The position numbers and the translations under genes were made by a program. Source: Brevibacillus aydinogluensis (GTDB lineage Bacteria > Bacillota > Bacilli > Brevibacillales > Brevibacillaceae). Taken from it: DNA of 64,000 nucleotides. Below are positions 43,850 through 52,445 of this stretch, one piece after another; the stretch's first letter is position 1, and each line of letters begins with the position of its first letter. The notes below the pieces were generated by a model, which saw only the letters and a list, made by a program, of their open reading frames with translations, was not told the DNA's origin and did not search any database. The stretch is taken from assembly GCF_031954365.1 (NCBI RefSeq), contig NZ_JAUSVZ010000015.1; one strand, written 5' to 3'.

Positions 43850-44488
43850 GTGCGGCTCTACCCGATGATGGCGAATCTGCGGGACAAACAGTGTCTTGTC
43901 GTCGGTGGAGGACGTGTGGCGGAGCGAAAGATTGGCGGCTTGCTGAACACAGGAGCCGTCGTCACGGTCGTCAGTCCCGCCTGCACGCCGACAGTCCAGT
44001 CGTGGGCGGAAGCGGGGCGCATTACGCTGCACCGCCGCCGGTTTGACCCTGACGACGTGCGGGACGCGGTCGTGGTGATCGCAGCCACGGACGATCCCGG
44101 CGTCAATCTGGCCGTTCACCGGGCGTGCGGCTCGCACCAGTGGGTCAACATTGTGGACCGCCCCGACTTGTGCACGTTTACCGTCCCGTCCGTGGTGGAG
44201 CGGGGCGACTTGCAGATCGCCATATCCACGGGCGGACACAACCCCGGTCTGGCAAAAAAACTGCGCCGGCAGTTGGAGGAGCAGTTCGGTCCGGAGTACG
44301 CAGAATACACAGCCTTTTTGGGCGCGATGCGGGACAGGGTGCTCGCGCTCGGACTGGACGAGACACAGCGCCGGGCCGTTCTGGCCGAACTGCTGGACGA
44401 CCGCTTCCTGCGGTTGACTGCGGCGGGAGAGACAAAGCGGCGCGATCAGGAAGCGGAGCAGGTGTTCCGAACCCTGGGGAAACCTTGA
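43850..44488 (+). CDS. sirC: Precorrin-2 dehydrogenase
   Basis: NAD-dependent dehydrogenase of 212 aa, the SirC/Met8/YlnF type, giving sirohydrochlorin for CbiX. Motifs are LVVGGGRVAERKI near residue 16, ATDDPGVNLAVH, and STGGHNPGLAKKLR. GTG start at 43850, with GAGGAG in the end of cobA. Last gene of the cobalamin operon. No clear terminator follows; CGGTTC/GAACCG repeats near 44500-44535 may form a weak one. Confidence 0.92.
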   Translation: MRLYPMMANLRDKQCLVVGGGRVAERKIGGLLNTGAVVTVVSPACTPTVQSWAEAGRITLHRRRFDPDDVRDAVVVIAATDDPGVNLAVHRACGSHQWVNIVDRPDLCTFTVPSVVERGDLQIAISTGGHNPGLAKKLRRQLEEQFGPEYAEYTAFLGAMRDRVLALGLDETQRRAVLAELLDDRFLRLTAAGETKRRDQEAEQVFRTLGKP

Positions 44489-44609
44489 ATGAAATCTCGT
44501 GAACCGGAAGCCCGGACAACGGGTGTTCCGGTTCTTTTGCTTTTTCCGGCCAAAGTTGTATAATTTTAGCGATATATGTTTCATTTCGCAACATATTGGG
44601 GGCAAGAAC

Positions 44610-46418
44610 ATGGCGAAAATCAAGGTAAAAGGCATCGCGCCGTACCCGGGCTTGCGTGATTTGCTGCTGGACATTGCAAAAGAAGACGACCGGATCGAGA
44701 TGGATGTGGAAATCGCTGATCTGGAAGAGGCTCTGCCCATTGTGCTGCAGGCCGAGAAGCAAAGGTATGACGCGATTGTCAGCCGCGGCGGAACGGCTCA
44801 GCTCATCCGCAAGCACGTGTCCATTCCGGTCGTGGACATTCCCGTCTCCGGATACGACATCCTGCGTGTGCTCACATTGATCAAGGATTCCAACAGCAAG
44901 CCGGCCATCATCGGCTTCCCGGGAATCTGCCAGGGGGCGGCGACGGTCTCCAGCCTGCTCAACCTTGAAATACCCGTTTACCCTGTTCACCATGAGTCGG
45001 AAGTCAGAGGCGCGCTGGAGCGTGCGACCAATCAGGGCGCGCAAATCGTACTGGGCGATGTCGTCACGGTGAGGACCGCACAGGAAATGGGTTATCACGG
45101 CATCCTCATCACGTCTGGCCGCGAGTCCGTCCAGGAGATGTTGACGGAGCTGGTGTACGTCCACGATATCTACATGAAGGGGCTGGAAAAGGCGCGCTTT
45201 TACGAGGAACTCCTGCAACACGACACGACAGGCGTGCTGGCGGTGCGTGCGAACGGCGACATCCTGTACGCGAATCCGGCGGCGCAGGCGTGGCTGGGCA
45301 ATGCCGACGAGATTCCGCCGGCAGTTGCGTCCCTGCTTTCCGCCGACCAGCCGGACGGCACAACGGTCACAGCGGAACACGTGGCGATACAAGGCCGTTT
45401 GTGCGATATCCGGATTGCTGCCCGCACAAAGGAGGAGCCGTCCGCTTTCATGCTCTACCTGCAGGATAGCAAGGGCGTGCCGCCACAGCCATTCCGGGAG
45501 ATACAGACGCCGGAGCGGCTGGCTGCGTTTGCGCAGGTGATCGGGTCCAGCCGGGAGATTGCGAAAACGGTAAAGCGGGCCCAGACATACGCGCAGACGA
45601 ACAAAAGCGTCTGGCTCACCGGGGAGATGGGCAGCGGCCGCATGCATTTTGCCCAGGCTATCCACGCAGCGAGCAGACAAGGCCGGCACCGATTCTATTC
45701 CGTCTGCTGTTCAACCGCAGAGGAAGAGAGGCTGGCGGAAGAACTGTTCGGAACGGAAGGAAAACCAGGTTTGCTTGCAACCGCATCTGGAGGAACCCTG
45801 TACCTGGGGGAAGTGGACAAGCTGCCTGTTCGCCTGCAGGATCAGTTGGCGGCCGAGCTGCAAAAAGGGGGGCGGCTGCGGCTGATTGCCTCCTCCCCCC
45901 TGTCGCCCGGACAGGTCGCGAAACGAGGCGGCTTTTCCTCTCATCTGCTCCACCAGCTCGCCGAGTGCCAACTGCGCATTCCTCCGCTGCGGGAACGCGT
46001 AGAGGACATAGGAGAATTGGCGCGTGTGCTCATCGCCCATCACAATTCGGCGTACGGCAAGCACATCGTCGGCATCAGGGAAGAGGTAATTGAACGGCTC
46101 GCCGAATACGACTGGCCCGGCAACCTGAAAGAATTCCAAAACGTCGTGGAAGAAATGCTGCTGCTGACGGAGGGCCACTATGTGGGCCTGGAAGAATGGC
46201 AGGAAGCGTGGCAGCGGTACAGTGCGGAAACACGGGCCGGAAACGCGGGGCTGCCCCTGGGCGAATTGAATTTGGAGGGAACTTGGGAAGAAATTGAACG
46301 GCAAATTTTGCTGCACGTGCTGAAAGAAGAAGGCATGAATCAATCACGCACGGCCAAACGATTGGGCATCAATCGAACAACGCTGTGGAGAAAATTAGGA
46401 GATGTGTTGAAAAAATAA
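44610..46418 (+). CDS. PrpR-like regulator with a degenerate AAA+ domain
   Basis: A 602-residue regulator. The N-terminal PrpR_N domain (about 1-185) senses a ligand (YDAIVSRGGTAQLIRKH, GFPGICQGAATV). A PAS-like part follows at about 195-270, then an AAA+ domain at about 315-510 and a Fis-type helix-turn-helix (NQSRTAKRLGINRTTLWRKL) at the C-terminus. The AAA+ domain is damaged: Walker A reads GEMGSGRM with Arg for Lys, Walker B reads GGTLYLGEVD with Gly for Asp, and the GAFTGA loop that contacts sigma-54 is missing after ELFG. It should therefore not activate sigma-54. It stands upstream of the kdgT operon, which it probably controls. ATG 44610 has GGGGG 7 bases upstream. Confidence 0.88.
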   Translation: MAKIKVKGIAPYPGLRDLLLDIAKEDDRIEMDVEIADLEEALPIVLQAEKQRYDAIVSRGGTAQLIRKHVSIPVVDIPVSGYDILRVLTLIKDSNSKPAIIGFPGICQGAATVSSLLNLEIPVYPVHHESEVRGALERATNQGAQIVLGDVVTVRTAQEMGYHGILITSGRESVQEMLTELVYVHDIYMKGLEKARFYEELLQHDTTGVLAVRANGDILYANPAAQAWLGNADEIPPAVASLLSADQPDGTTVTAEHVAIQGRLCDIRIAARTKEEPSAFMLYLQDSKGVPPQPFREIQTPERLAAFAQVIGSSREIAKTVKRAQTYAQTNKSVWLTGEMGSGRMHFAQAIHAASRQGRHRFYSVCCSTAEEERLAEELFGTEGKPGLLATASGGTLYLGEVDKLPVRLQDQLAAELQKGGRLRLIASSPLSPGQVAKRGGFSSHLLHQLAECQLRIPPLRERVEDIGELARVLIAHHNSAYGKHIVGIREEVIERLAEYDWPGNLKEFQNVVEEMLLLTEGHYVGLEEWQEAWQRYSAETRAGNAGLPLGELNLEGTWEEIERQILLHVLKEEGMNQSRTAKRLGINRTTLWRKLGDVLKK

Positions 46419-46430
46419 ACAGTTTGAATA

Positions 46431-46480
46431 TTGAATCTCCCCTTTGATTCGTCTTACAATGACTATTGAAAACGATTTCA
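46431..46480 (+). promoter_or_regulatory. Promoter and CcpA cre site for the kdgT operon
   Basis: TTGAAT (46431-46436) and TACAAT (46455-46460) lie 18 bases apart. TGAAAACGATTTCA at 46467-46480 fits the cre consensus TGWNANCGNTNWCA at every position, and lies just after the -10 box, where CcpA would block transcription when sugar is plentiful. Confidence 0.75.
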
Positions 46481-46531
46481 AATAGTTATTGTTTCATTTT
46501 TAAACAATGACATCAAAGGGGGCACTTGCGC

Positions 46532-47494
46532 ATGAAAATTAAAGCATCCATTGAACGGATTCCGGGCGGGATGATGATCATTCCGCTGCTGCTCGGTGCG
46601 GTGATCAATACCGTGTTTCCCGAGGCGGCGAAGACGTTTGGTTCGTTTACAGGCGCGCTTTTGACCGGCTCACTCCCGATTCTGGCTGTTTTCTATGTGT
46701 GCATGGGCGCGACCATCGACTTCAAGGCGACGCCGTATATCGCGAAAAAGGGCGGTGCCCTGCTGGCTGCCAAAGTGGGGACGGCTGTCGTGCTTGGCTT
46801 TATCGCAGCGAAATTTCTCGGCGAAGGCATGATTGAAAGTGGATTCTTTGCCGGAGTGTCCGTATTGGCGATCGTGGCCGCGATGAACGACACGAATGGC
46901 GGCATGTACATGGCCCTGATGGGACAGTTCGGGAAAAAGGAAGACGTCGGGGCGTACTCGATCATGAGTCTGGAGTCGGGGCCGTTCCTGACGATGGTGA
47001 CGCTGGGTGTGGCAGGTCTTTCCGCCTTTCCCTGGGAAACGCTGGTCGGCGCCATTTTGCCGCTCGTCGTCGGCATGATCCTCGGCAACCTCGACAAAGA
47101 CATGCGCGACTATCTGGGCAAAGCCGTGCCGGTACTGGTGCCGTTCTTCGCCTTTGCGCTCGGCGCAGGTCTGAATCTTCAGAATGTGTGGAAAGCCGGC
47201 CTGCTGGGGGTATTGTTGGGAGTGGCGGTGGTCGCCATCACCGGCATCGTGCTTTTTGCCGCAGACAAATTGACCGGCGGCAACGGCATTGCCGGTTTGG
47301 CTGCAGCCACCACCGCGGGTAACGCCGTGGGTGTGCCGGCCGCAGTAGCTGCCGCCAATCCCGTGTACGAACCATTGGTGCCGTCGGCAACGGCGCTGAT
47401 TGCTTCCTGCGTGATCGTGACCGCCATTCTGGCACCGATCGTAACGGCTTGGTGGGCGAAGCGGATCGGCGTCAACAGCAACACGGCTCAATGA
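46532..47494 (+). CDS. kdgT: KdgT-family 2-keto-3-deoxygluconate-type permease
   Basis: Membrane permease of 320 aa with about ten helices; motifs include KASIERIPGGMMIIPLLLGA, MNDTNGGMYMALM and GNAVGVPAA. KdgT was defined for 2-keto-3-deoxygluconate, but homologues beside DUF1537 kinase and PdxA2 genes are thought to carry four-carbon sugar acids. The ATG at 46532 has AAAGGGGG 9 bases upstream. A 187-base gap with no other gene follows. Confidence 0.9.
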   Translation: MKIKASIERIPGGMMIIPLLLGAVINTVFPEAAKTFGSFTGALLTGSLPILAVFYVCMGATIDFKATPYIAKKGGALLAAKVGTAVVLGFIAAKFLGEGMIESGFFAGVSVLAIVAAMNDTNGGMYMALMGQFGKKEDVGAYSIMSLESGPFLTMVTLGVAGLSAFPWETLVGAILPLVVGMILGNLDKDMRDYLGKAVPVLVPFFAFALGAGLNLQNVWKAGLLGVLLGVAVVAITGIVLFAADKLTGGNGIAGLAAATTAGNAVGVPAAVAAANPVYEPLVPSATALIASCVIVTAILAPIVTAWWAKRIGVNSNTAQ

Positions 47495-47681
47495 TGAGCC
47501 ATCGAGAAGAAGGGAGGGTCCCGCGGCAGGCGGCTCGGGACGCTCCGCTTCGATCGTCAGAAGAAAAAGGCTCCCGGCTGGCTGTCCTGCTATTTCGCTG
47601 CGGCTCGGACGATGATGTGCGGACGGTTTGGCCAGACAGCCCGGGAGGGGAGAAACATGGACAGAAGGCGAGGCAACAGTC

Positions 47682-48992
47682 ATGAGAAAAATAGGCATCA
47701 TCGCAGACGATCTGACAGGCGCCTCGGATTCAGGCGTTAAGTTTGCGCGGATGGGCTTGGAGACACGCGTTCTTTTTGATTGGAAAAACGCAGCTGCGGA
47801 GTGCGTCGATGCGGACGTCGCGGTCATGGATACGGACAGCCGCTCCCTCCCGATGTCAGACGCGTACGCCAGGGTGAGGCAAGCGGCGCAGTATTTGCGT
47901 GAACTGGAGTTCCAGCATGTTTACAAAAAACTGGATTCGACGCTGCGCGGCAATCTTGGGGCGGAAATTGACGCGGTGATGGACACGATTTCGTTTGATT
48001 TCGCCGTCGTCGCCCCGGCATATCCCAAAATCGGCCGTGTGACGAGAGGCGGGAGACACTTTCTCAACGGGACGCCGATCGACCAGACGGAGATGGCCCG
48101 CGATCCCAAATGCCCGGTAAGCGAATCGGACATCCTCAAGCTGATCGCCTCTCAATCCAAACGGAAAACGGGACTGGTCCCGCTGGCAGTGCTGCGGGAG
48201 GGAGAGGAAGCCGTTCGGGCACAGGTGGACAGACTGCGGCAGGACGGCGTGGACGTGATGGTCTTCGACGCCGAGTCGGACAGCGACATGCAGCGGATTG
48301 CGTCAATCATGTCGGGGTACAGGGCACGAATCTTGTGGACCGGCTCTGCGGGATTGGCCGATGCTCTTCCCGTGACGCTTGGGCTTGCGGGACGCCTCCG
48401 GCCGAAGGTGATGATTGCTCCGTCCGGAAAACCGGTGCTGCTGGTTGCGGGAAGCATCTCGCAAACGACACAGGATCAGGTGAGGCGCGTTTGCGAAGAG
48501 CCGCACGTGGCTTGCGTGGAACTGAATCCCCTCGCCCTGCTGGCAGGGGAGGACGAGCAGCAGCGGGAACTAAAGCGGTGTGTCCATGAGCTGGAGGAAG
48601 CGGTCCAGAGCGGACGGAATGCGGCGTTCTATTCCCTTGCCACCTCCGCCCATGTAAAAGGGGCCAAGGCGTTGGGAGAGGCTCGGGGGATGACGGACAC
48701 GGACATCTCCAACCGGATCGCGGATGCGCTGGGCACCGCCGCCGCAGCCATTGCCGCCCGGCATGACCTGCAGGGGTTGATTCTCACCGGAGGAGACACG
48801 GCAAAAGCCGTATGCCGCCACTTGGGTGTCAGCGGCATTCAGCTCCTGGACGAGATTGAGCCGGGGATTCCGCTCAGCCGCATCGTTGGTGCACATCCGC
48901 TGTTTGTCGTTACGAAGGCGGGAGCTTTTGGCACCAGGCACACGCTGCTTCATGCGTTACATGTTTTGAAAGGAGATCGGCAACATGAGTAA
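47682..48992 (+). CDS. Four-carbon acid sugar kinase (DUF1537)
   Basis: ATP-dependent kinase of 436 aa, OtnK/DtnK family. The N-terminal substrate domain has IGIIADDLTGASDSGVKFA and YKKLDSTLRGNLGAEIDA; the C-terminal nucleotide domain has TGGDTAKAVCRHLG and KAGAFG. With PdxA2 it should phosphorylate D-threonate or D-erythronate at C4. ATG 47682 (MRKIGII) is the natural start; the ribosome site GAAGGCGAGG is weak. Its last 8 bases overlap pdxA2. Confidence 0.92.
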   Translation: MRKIGIIADDLTGASDSGVKFARMGLETRVLFDWKNAAAECVDADVAVMDTDSRSLPMSDAYARVRQAAQYLRELEFQHVYKKLDSTLRGNLGAEIDAVMDTISFDFAVVAPAYPKIGRVTRGGRHFLNGTPIDQTEMARDPKCPVSESDILKLIASQSKRKTGLVPLAVLREGEEAVRAQVDRLRQDGVDVMVFDAESDSDMQRIASIMSGYRARILWTGSAGLADALPVTLGLAGRLRPKVMIAPSGKPVLLVAGSISQTTQDQVRRVCEEPHVACVELNPLALLAGEDEQQRELKRCVHELEEAVQSGRNAAFYSLATSAHVKGAKALGEARGMTDTDISNRIADALGTAAAAIAARHDLQGLILTGGDTAKAVCRHLGVSGIQLLDEIEPGIPLSRIVGAHPLFVVTKAGAFGTRHTLLHALHVLKGDRQHE

Positions 48993-49980
48993 ACCGATTG
49001 TAGGCATTACGATGGGCGATGCCGCCGGGATCGGTCCGGAAATTATTGTAAAGGCGCTGGCAGATCCGGCTGTCTATCAGATGTGCCGGCCGCTTGTCAT
49101 CGGCGACGCGAAAATGTTGGAACGCGCCAACCGCATCACGCGAGCCGGGTTGTCCGTGAGCCGGGTCAGTGATGCGGGCACGGCGAAGTACGAACACGGC
49201 GTGATCGACTGCCTCGACCTTGACCTGCTGCCGGAAGACCTGCCGTTTGGACAGGTATCCGCCCAGGCCGGGGACGCCGCGTTTCGCTTCCTGGAAAAGG
49301 CGATCGACCTGGCGAAATCCGGGGAGATCGACGCCATCTGCACGGCGCCGCTCAACAAGGAAGCGCTGCACAAGGGCGGGCACATCTACCCGGGTCACAC
49401 GGAAATACTTGCGGAGCTGACCAATACCAAGGATGTGTCCATGATGCTGTCCGCTCCCAAACTGAGAGTGATCCATGTGACCACCCACGTGGGGTTGATC
49501 GATGCGGTGAACATGATCACGCCGGAGCGGGTCTACAAAGTCATCGTCATGGCTCATGAGACCTTGAAGAAGGCGGGGATCTCCTCCCCGAAGATAGCCG
49601 TTTGCGGAATCAACCCGCACGCGGGCGAAAACGGGTTGTTCGGATACGGTGAAGAAGAGGAAAAAGTGGTGCCCGCGGTGCGGCAGGCGCAGCAGGAGGG
49701 CATTGACGCGGTGGGACCGCTCCCGGCAGACACCCTCTTTTTCCGCGCGACGCGGGGAGACTTCGACATTGTCGTCGCGATGTATCACGATCAGGGACAC
49801 GGCCCTGTCAAGGTGCTCGGCCTGGAAGCCGGGGTGAACATTACCGTCGGACTTCCGATTATCCGCACCAGTGTCGATCACGGCACAGCGTTCGATATTG
49901 CCGGAAAAGGCGTGGCTGACGAGCTGAGCATGAAAGAGGCGATCCGTCAGGCGGTCGAACTGGCGCCGAAACGGGCGTAA
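48985..49980 (+). CDS. pdxA2: 4-phospho-D-threonate/D-erythronate dehydrogenase (PdxA2)
   Basis: PdxA-like NAD-dependent oxidative decarboxylase, 331 aa. Motifs are ITMGDAAGIGPEI, CTAPLNKEAL, the metal-binding His in AMYHDQGH, and RTSVDHGTAFDIAGKG. In the established route it gives dihydroxyacetone phosphate, CO2 and NADH. The kinase neighbour, rather than pyridoxine genes, sets its role. AAAGGAG precedes its ATG. Confidence 0.92.
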   Translation: MSKPIVGITMGDAAGIGPEIIVKALADPAVYQMCRPLVIGDAKMLERANRITRAGLSVSRVSDAGTAKYEHGVIDCLDLDLLPEDLPFGQVSAQAGDAAFRFLEKAIDLAKSGEIDAICTAPLNKEALHKGGHIYPGHTEILAELTNTKDVSMMLSAPKLRVIHVTTHVGLIDAVNMITPERVYKVIVMAHETLKKAGISSPKIAVCGINPHAGENGLFGYGEEEEKVVPAVRQAQQEGIDAVGPLPADTLFFRATRGDFDIVVAMYHDQGHGPVKVLGLEAGVNITVGLPIIRTSVDHGTAFDIAGKGVADELSMKEAIRQAVELAPKRA

Positions 49981-50074
49981 CGCCCGTTCGCGGTGTCGGC
50001 TCTGCTGTAGAAGCATGGTCTGGCCTGAACCGAGGCAACACTCGCAGACTGTCATCAGGCTACGGAACGGAGGG

Positions 50075-50112
50075 AAACGTCCGGGAGATTTGATATCTCC
50101 CGGACGTTTTTG
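50075..50112 (+). terminator. kdgT-pdxA2 operon terminator
   Basis: A 15-bp perfect stem (50075-50089 with 50095-50109, core ACGTCCGGGAGAT), 5-base loop and five T residues. The segment 49981-50074 holds nothing else. Confidence 0.93.
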
Positions 50113-50142
50113 AAAATAATCAAAATAGATAGACAATTAAAA

Positions 50143-50157
50143 ATGGATACAATATCC
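50143..50157. promoter_or_regulatory. Shared operator copy 1 (DASS gene)
   Basis: ATGGATACAATATCC, two bases different from the 15-mer at 51737 and 56136. It lies 36 bases before the transporter start codon. GGAT and ATCC halves form a dyad typical of GntR/FCD binding sites. Confidence 0.6.
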
Positions 50158-50192
50158 TAAAAGAAAAATCCTTTTCGTACGAGGGAAAACCT

Positions 50193-51662
50193 ATGTCCAC
50201 CATTAATCCACAAACAGAAAAGGAACGTGTCGCGGTTCAGCAGAAGAAAAAAGGGATGTGGCTCGTGCTGAAAAAGCCGCTCTGGTTCGCACTTTCGGCA
50301 CTGGCCTTCCTCCTCGTGTACGTTGGCCTATGGGACTACATGGAGTACGCGCCGCGGGTGACGCTGGCGATTACGCTCGCGGTCATCGTCTTGTGGGTGC
50401 TGGAGCCGATTCCGTTTTCCATGACGGCCGTGCTCGTCTTATTTGCTTTGCCCATGGCGGGGGCGGTTTCCACCGATTTGATCCTGTCCGGCTTCGCCTC
50501 GCCGGCCATATTCCTCATCGTGGCGGGCATGATGATCGCCAGCGCGGTGGAGCAGACCCCGCTTGGCAAGCGGTTGGCGTTCCAGCTGCTGTATTGGTTC
50601 GGGGAAAAGAAGGGCGGTGTCCTCGCCGGCATCATCCTCATCCCGCAGGTGATGGCCTTCTTCATCCCGGCGGCTGCGGTTCGCACCGCCATGCTGCTGC
50701 CGATCGTGTTTTCAATCACTTCCATCCTGGGCGTGAAGGCGGGCGATGTGCAGGGGAAAACATGGATGATGGGCGTGGTGGTCGGCTGCGGCATCAGCGG
50801 AACCGCCGTGCTGCCGGCGGCGATCGGCAACGTCATCACCGTTGATTTGATCAACACCTACCTGCAGCAGCGCGTCACCTACCTGGACTGGCTGCTGCTG
50901 GCGCTGCCGATGTGGCTGATCCTGGTTCCCGTCTCCTGGTGGGTGCTGTACCGCTGTTTTCCCGAGAAAGACGGAATCCCCACAGGGCTCAAGGCAAAAA
51001 TGAAGGAGATGATCGCGGAGCTCGGGCCGATGACTGCGCGGGAAAAACGGCTCCTGGCCATTCTCTGCGCCGTCTGCGCAATGTGGGCGCTGGAAGGCAT
51101 CCACGGTTGGCCTCCTGTGATTCCGGCACTGATCGGTGCCGTGCTGATGGCCTGGCCCGGCATCAAGGTGGCCGACTGGGACAAAATTCTCGACATCCAA
51201 TTTGCCCCCTTGATCATGCTGGGCGTTACGCTTTCGCTGGGCAGGGCGCTCTACGAGACGGGGGTGACGGACTACTTGTCCAGATGGATGGAGAACGACC
51301 TCACGCTGTACCTCTTTTCCAATCCGGCGTTGGCGGTCCTGACGGTGACGATTCTGACCCAGCTGATTCACAAGGTGACGTCCAACGTGTCCACGGCTGT
51401 CATCGCGACGGTTCCGGTGGTGATGGCGCTGTCCGCCCAGGCGCAGAGTGCGCCCGCCCTGCTGCTGGCGTTTGTCGCGGGGCTAACGTGTCTGTTCGGC
51501 TTCATCCTGGTGGTGGAGACGATCCCGGGCGTGATGGTGCACGGGACCGGCTGGGTGACGCAGCAGGATTTCTTCAAGCCCGGTTTCTGGCTGACGCTGG
51601 CGACGACGGCGATCACCTATCTGATGGCCGTAACCTGGTGGTCCTGGCTTGGCTACATGTAG
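50193..51662 (+). CDS. DASS-family (SLC13) dicarboxylate/anion transporter
   Basis: A 489-residue carrier with about 11-12 helices, homologous to sodium-coupled di- and tricarboxylate transporters: AVLVLFALPMAGAVSTDLILSGF, FFIPAAAVRTAMLLPIVFSI, SGTAVLPAAIGNVITVDL, and TSNVSTAVIATVPVVMAL. Imports an organic acid for the genes downstream. Acidic first residues and a Lys-rich cytosolic start. ACGAGGG is the weak ribosome site. It has its own promoter region with the shared operator. Confidence 0.9.
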   Translation: MSTINPQTEKERVAVQQKKKGMWLVLKKPLWFALSALAFLLVYVGLWDYMEYAPRVTLAITLAVIVLWVLEPIPFSMTAVLVLFALPMAGAVSTDLILSGFASPAIFLIVAGMMIASAVEQTPLGKRLAFQLLYWFGEKKGGVLAGIILIPQVMAFFIPAAAVRTAMLLPIVFSITSILGVKAGDVQGKTWMMGVVVGCGISGTAVLPAAIGNVITVDLINTYLQQRVTYLDWLLLALPMWLILVPVSWWVLYRCFPEKDGIPTGLKAKMKEMIAELGPMTAREKRLLAILCAVCAMWALEGIHGWPPVIPALIGAVLMAWPGIKVADWDKILDIQFAPLIMLGVTLSLGRALYETGVTDYLSRWMENDLTLYLFSNPALAVLTVTILTQLIHKVTSNVSTAVIATVPVVMALSAQAQSAPALLLAFVAGLTCLFGFILVVETIPGVMVHGTGWVTQQDFFKPGFWLTLATTAITYLMAVTWWSWLGYM

Positions 51663-51673
51663 CCGTTTTTTAA

Positions 51674-51751
51674 TGAAAGCGCTTTAATAAAAGGATTGAC
51701 AAGGATTTGATGGGAATACTATCATGATCATAAGAATTGGATCCAATATCC
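51674..51751 (+). promoter_or_regulatory. cre-like site, promoter and shared operator copy 2
   Basis: TGAAAGCGCTTTAA (51674-51687) matches the cre consensus except one final base. TTGACA (51696-51701) and TATCAT (51720-51725) are 18 apart. TTGGATCCAATATCC (51737-51751) follows at once, as expected for a repressor site. Together they give catabolite and local control of the MaoC-TRAP genes. Confidence 0.65.
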
Positions 51752-51776
51752 ATTAAGTCTGGAGAGAGGAGGAGCC

Positions 51777-52304
51777 ATGAGCATACAGGAAGGATGGACA
51801 GGGCGGTTTTACGAGGATTTCGAGGTGGGGGACGTGTATCCCCATCCGCTCGGCCGGACCGTGACGCAGACGGACAACATCTGGTTCACCCTGCTGACAC
51901 AGAACACCAATCCCATCCACTTTGACGCCGAGTACGCGGCCAGGACCGATTTTGGGCGGCCGCTGGTGGACTCCACGTTTACGCTGGCGCTGGTCACCGG
52001 CCAATCGGTGGCGGACGTCTCGCAGAACGTGATGGCCAATCTCGGCTGGGACGACGTGCGGCTTCCCGCCCCCGTCTTTGAAGGTGACACCATCTACTCG
52101 TACAGCGAGGTGTTGGAGAAGCGGGAGTCCAAGTCCCGCCCCCACGTCGGCATCGTCAAGGTGAAAACGGTTGGCTACAACCAGCGCGACGAGGTGGTCA
52201 TCCAGTTTACCCGCACCTTCATGGTGTACAAGCGCGGTCACGGTCCCGAATCGGTCAGCGAACGGGTCCGGCGCGTGCGGAATCAGGTGTTGAAGCAGGA
52301 GTAG
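51777..52304 (+). CDS. MaoC-like acyl-CoA hydratase
   Basis: Hot-dog fold protein of 175 aa with the MaoC motif: YEDFEVGDVYPHPLGRTVTQ, then NIWFTLLTQNTNPIHFDAEYA with the Asn/Asp/His active region, and FGRPLVDSTFTLALVTG. Hydrates an enoyl-CoA; relatives act on mesaconyl-CoA or itaconyl-CoA. GAGAGGAGG precedes ATG 51777. A 141-base gap without a gene separates it from dctP. Confidence 0.85.
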   Translation: MSIQEGWTGRFYEDFEVGDVYPHPLGRTVTQTDNIWFTLLTQNTNPIHFDAEYAARTDFGRPLVDSTFTLALVTGQSVADVSQNVMANLGWDDVRLPAPVFEGDTIYSYSEVLEKRESKSRPHVGIVKVKTVGYNQRDEVVIQFTRTFMVYKRGHGPESVSERVRRVRNQVLKQE

Positions 52305-52445
52305 CCTTGGCGCAAATCGTGATGGTTCGCAGGAGACAGCGGATACATCGGGGAAAGCAGGTCGTCTGCGAAAATTTTTCGGAATTTTCAGTATTAACGA
52401 ACGTCAGGTTGGAAAGCGATCCATACCAAAAAAGGGGGTCTTCGC

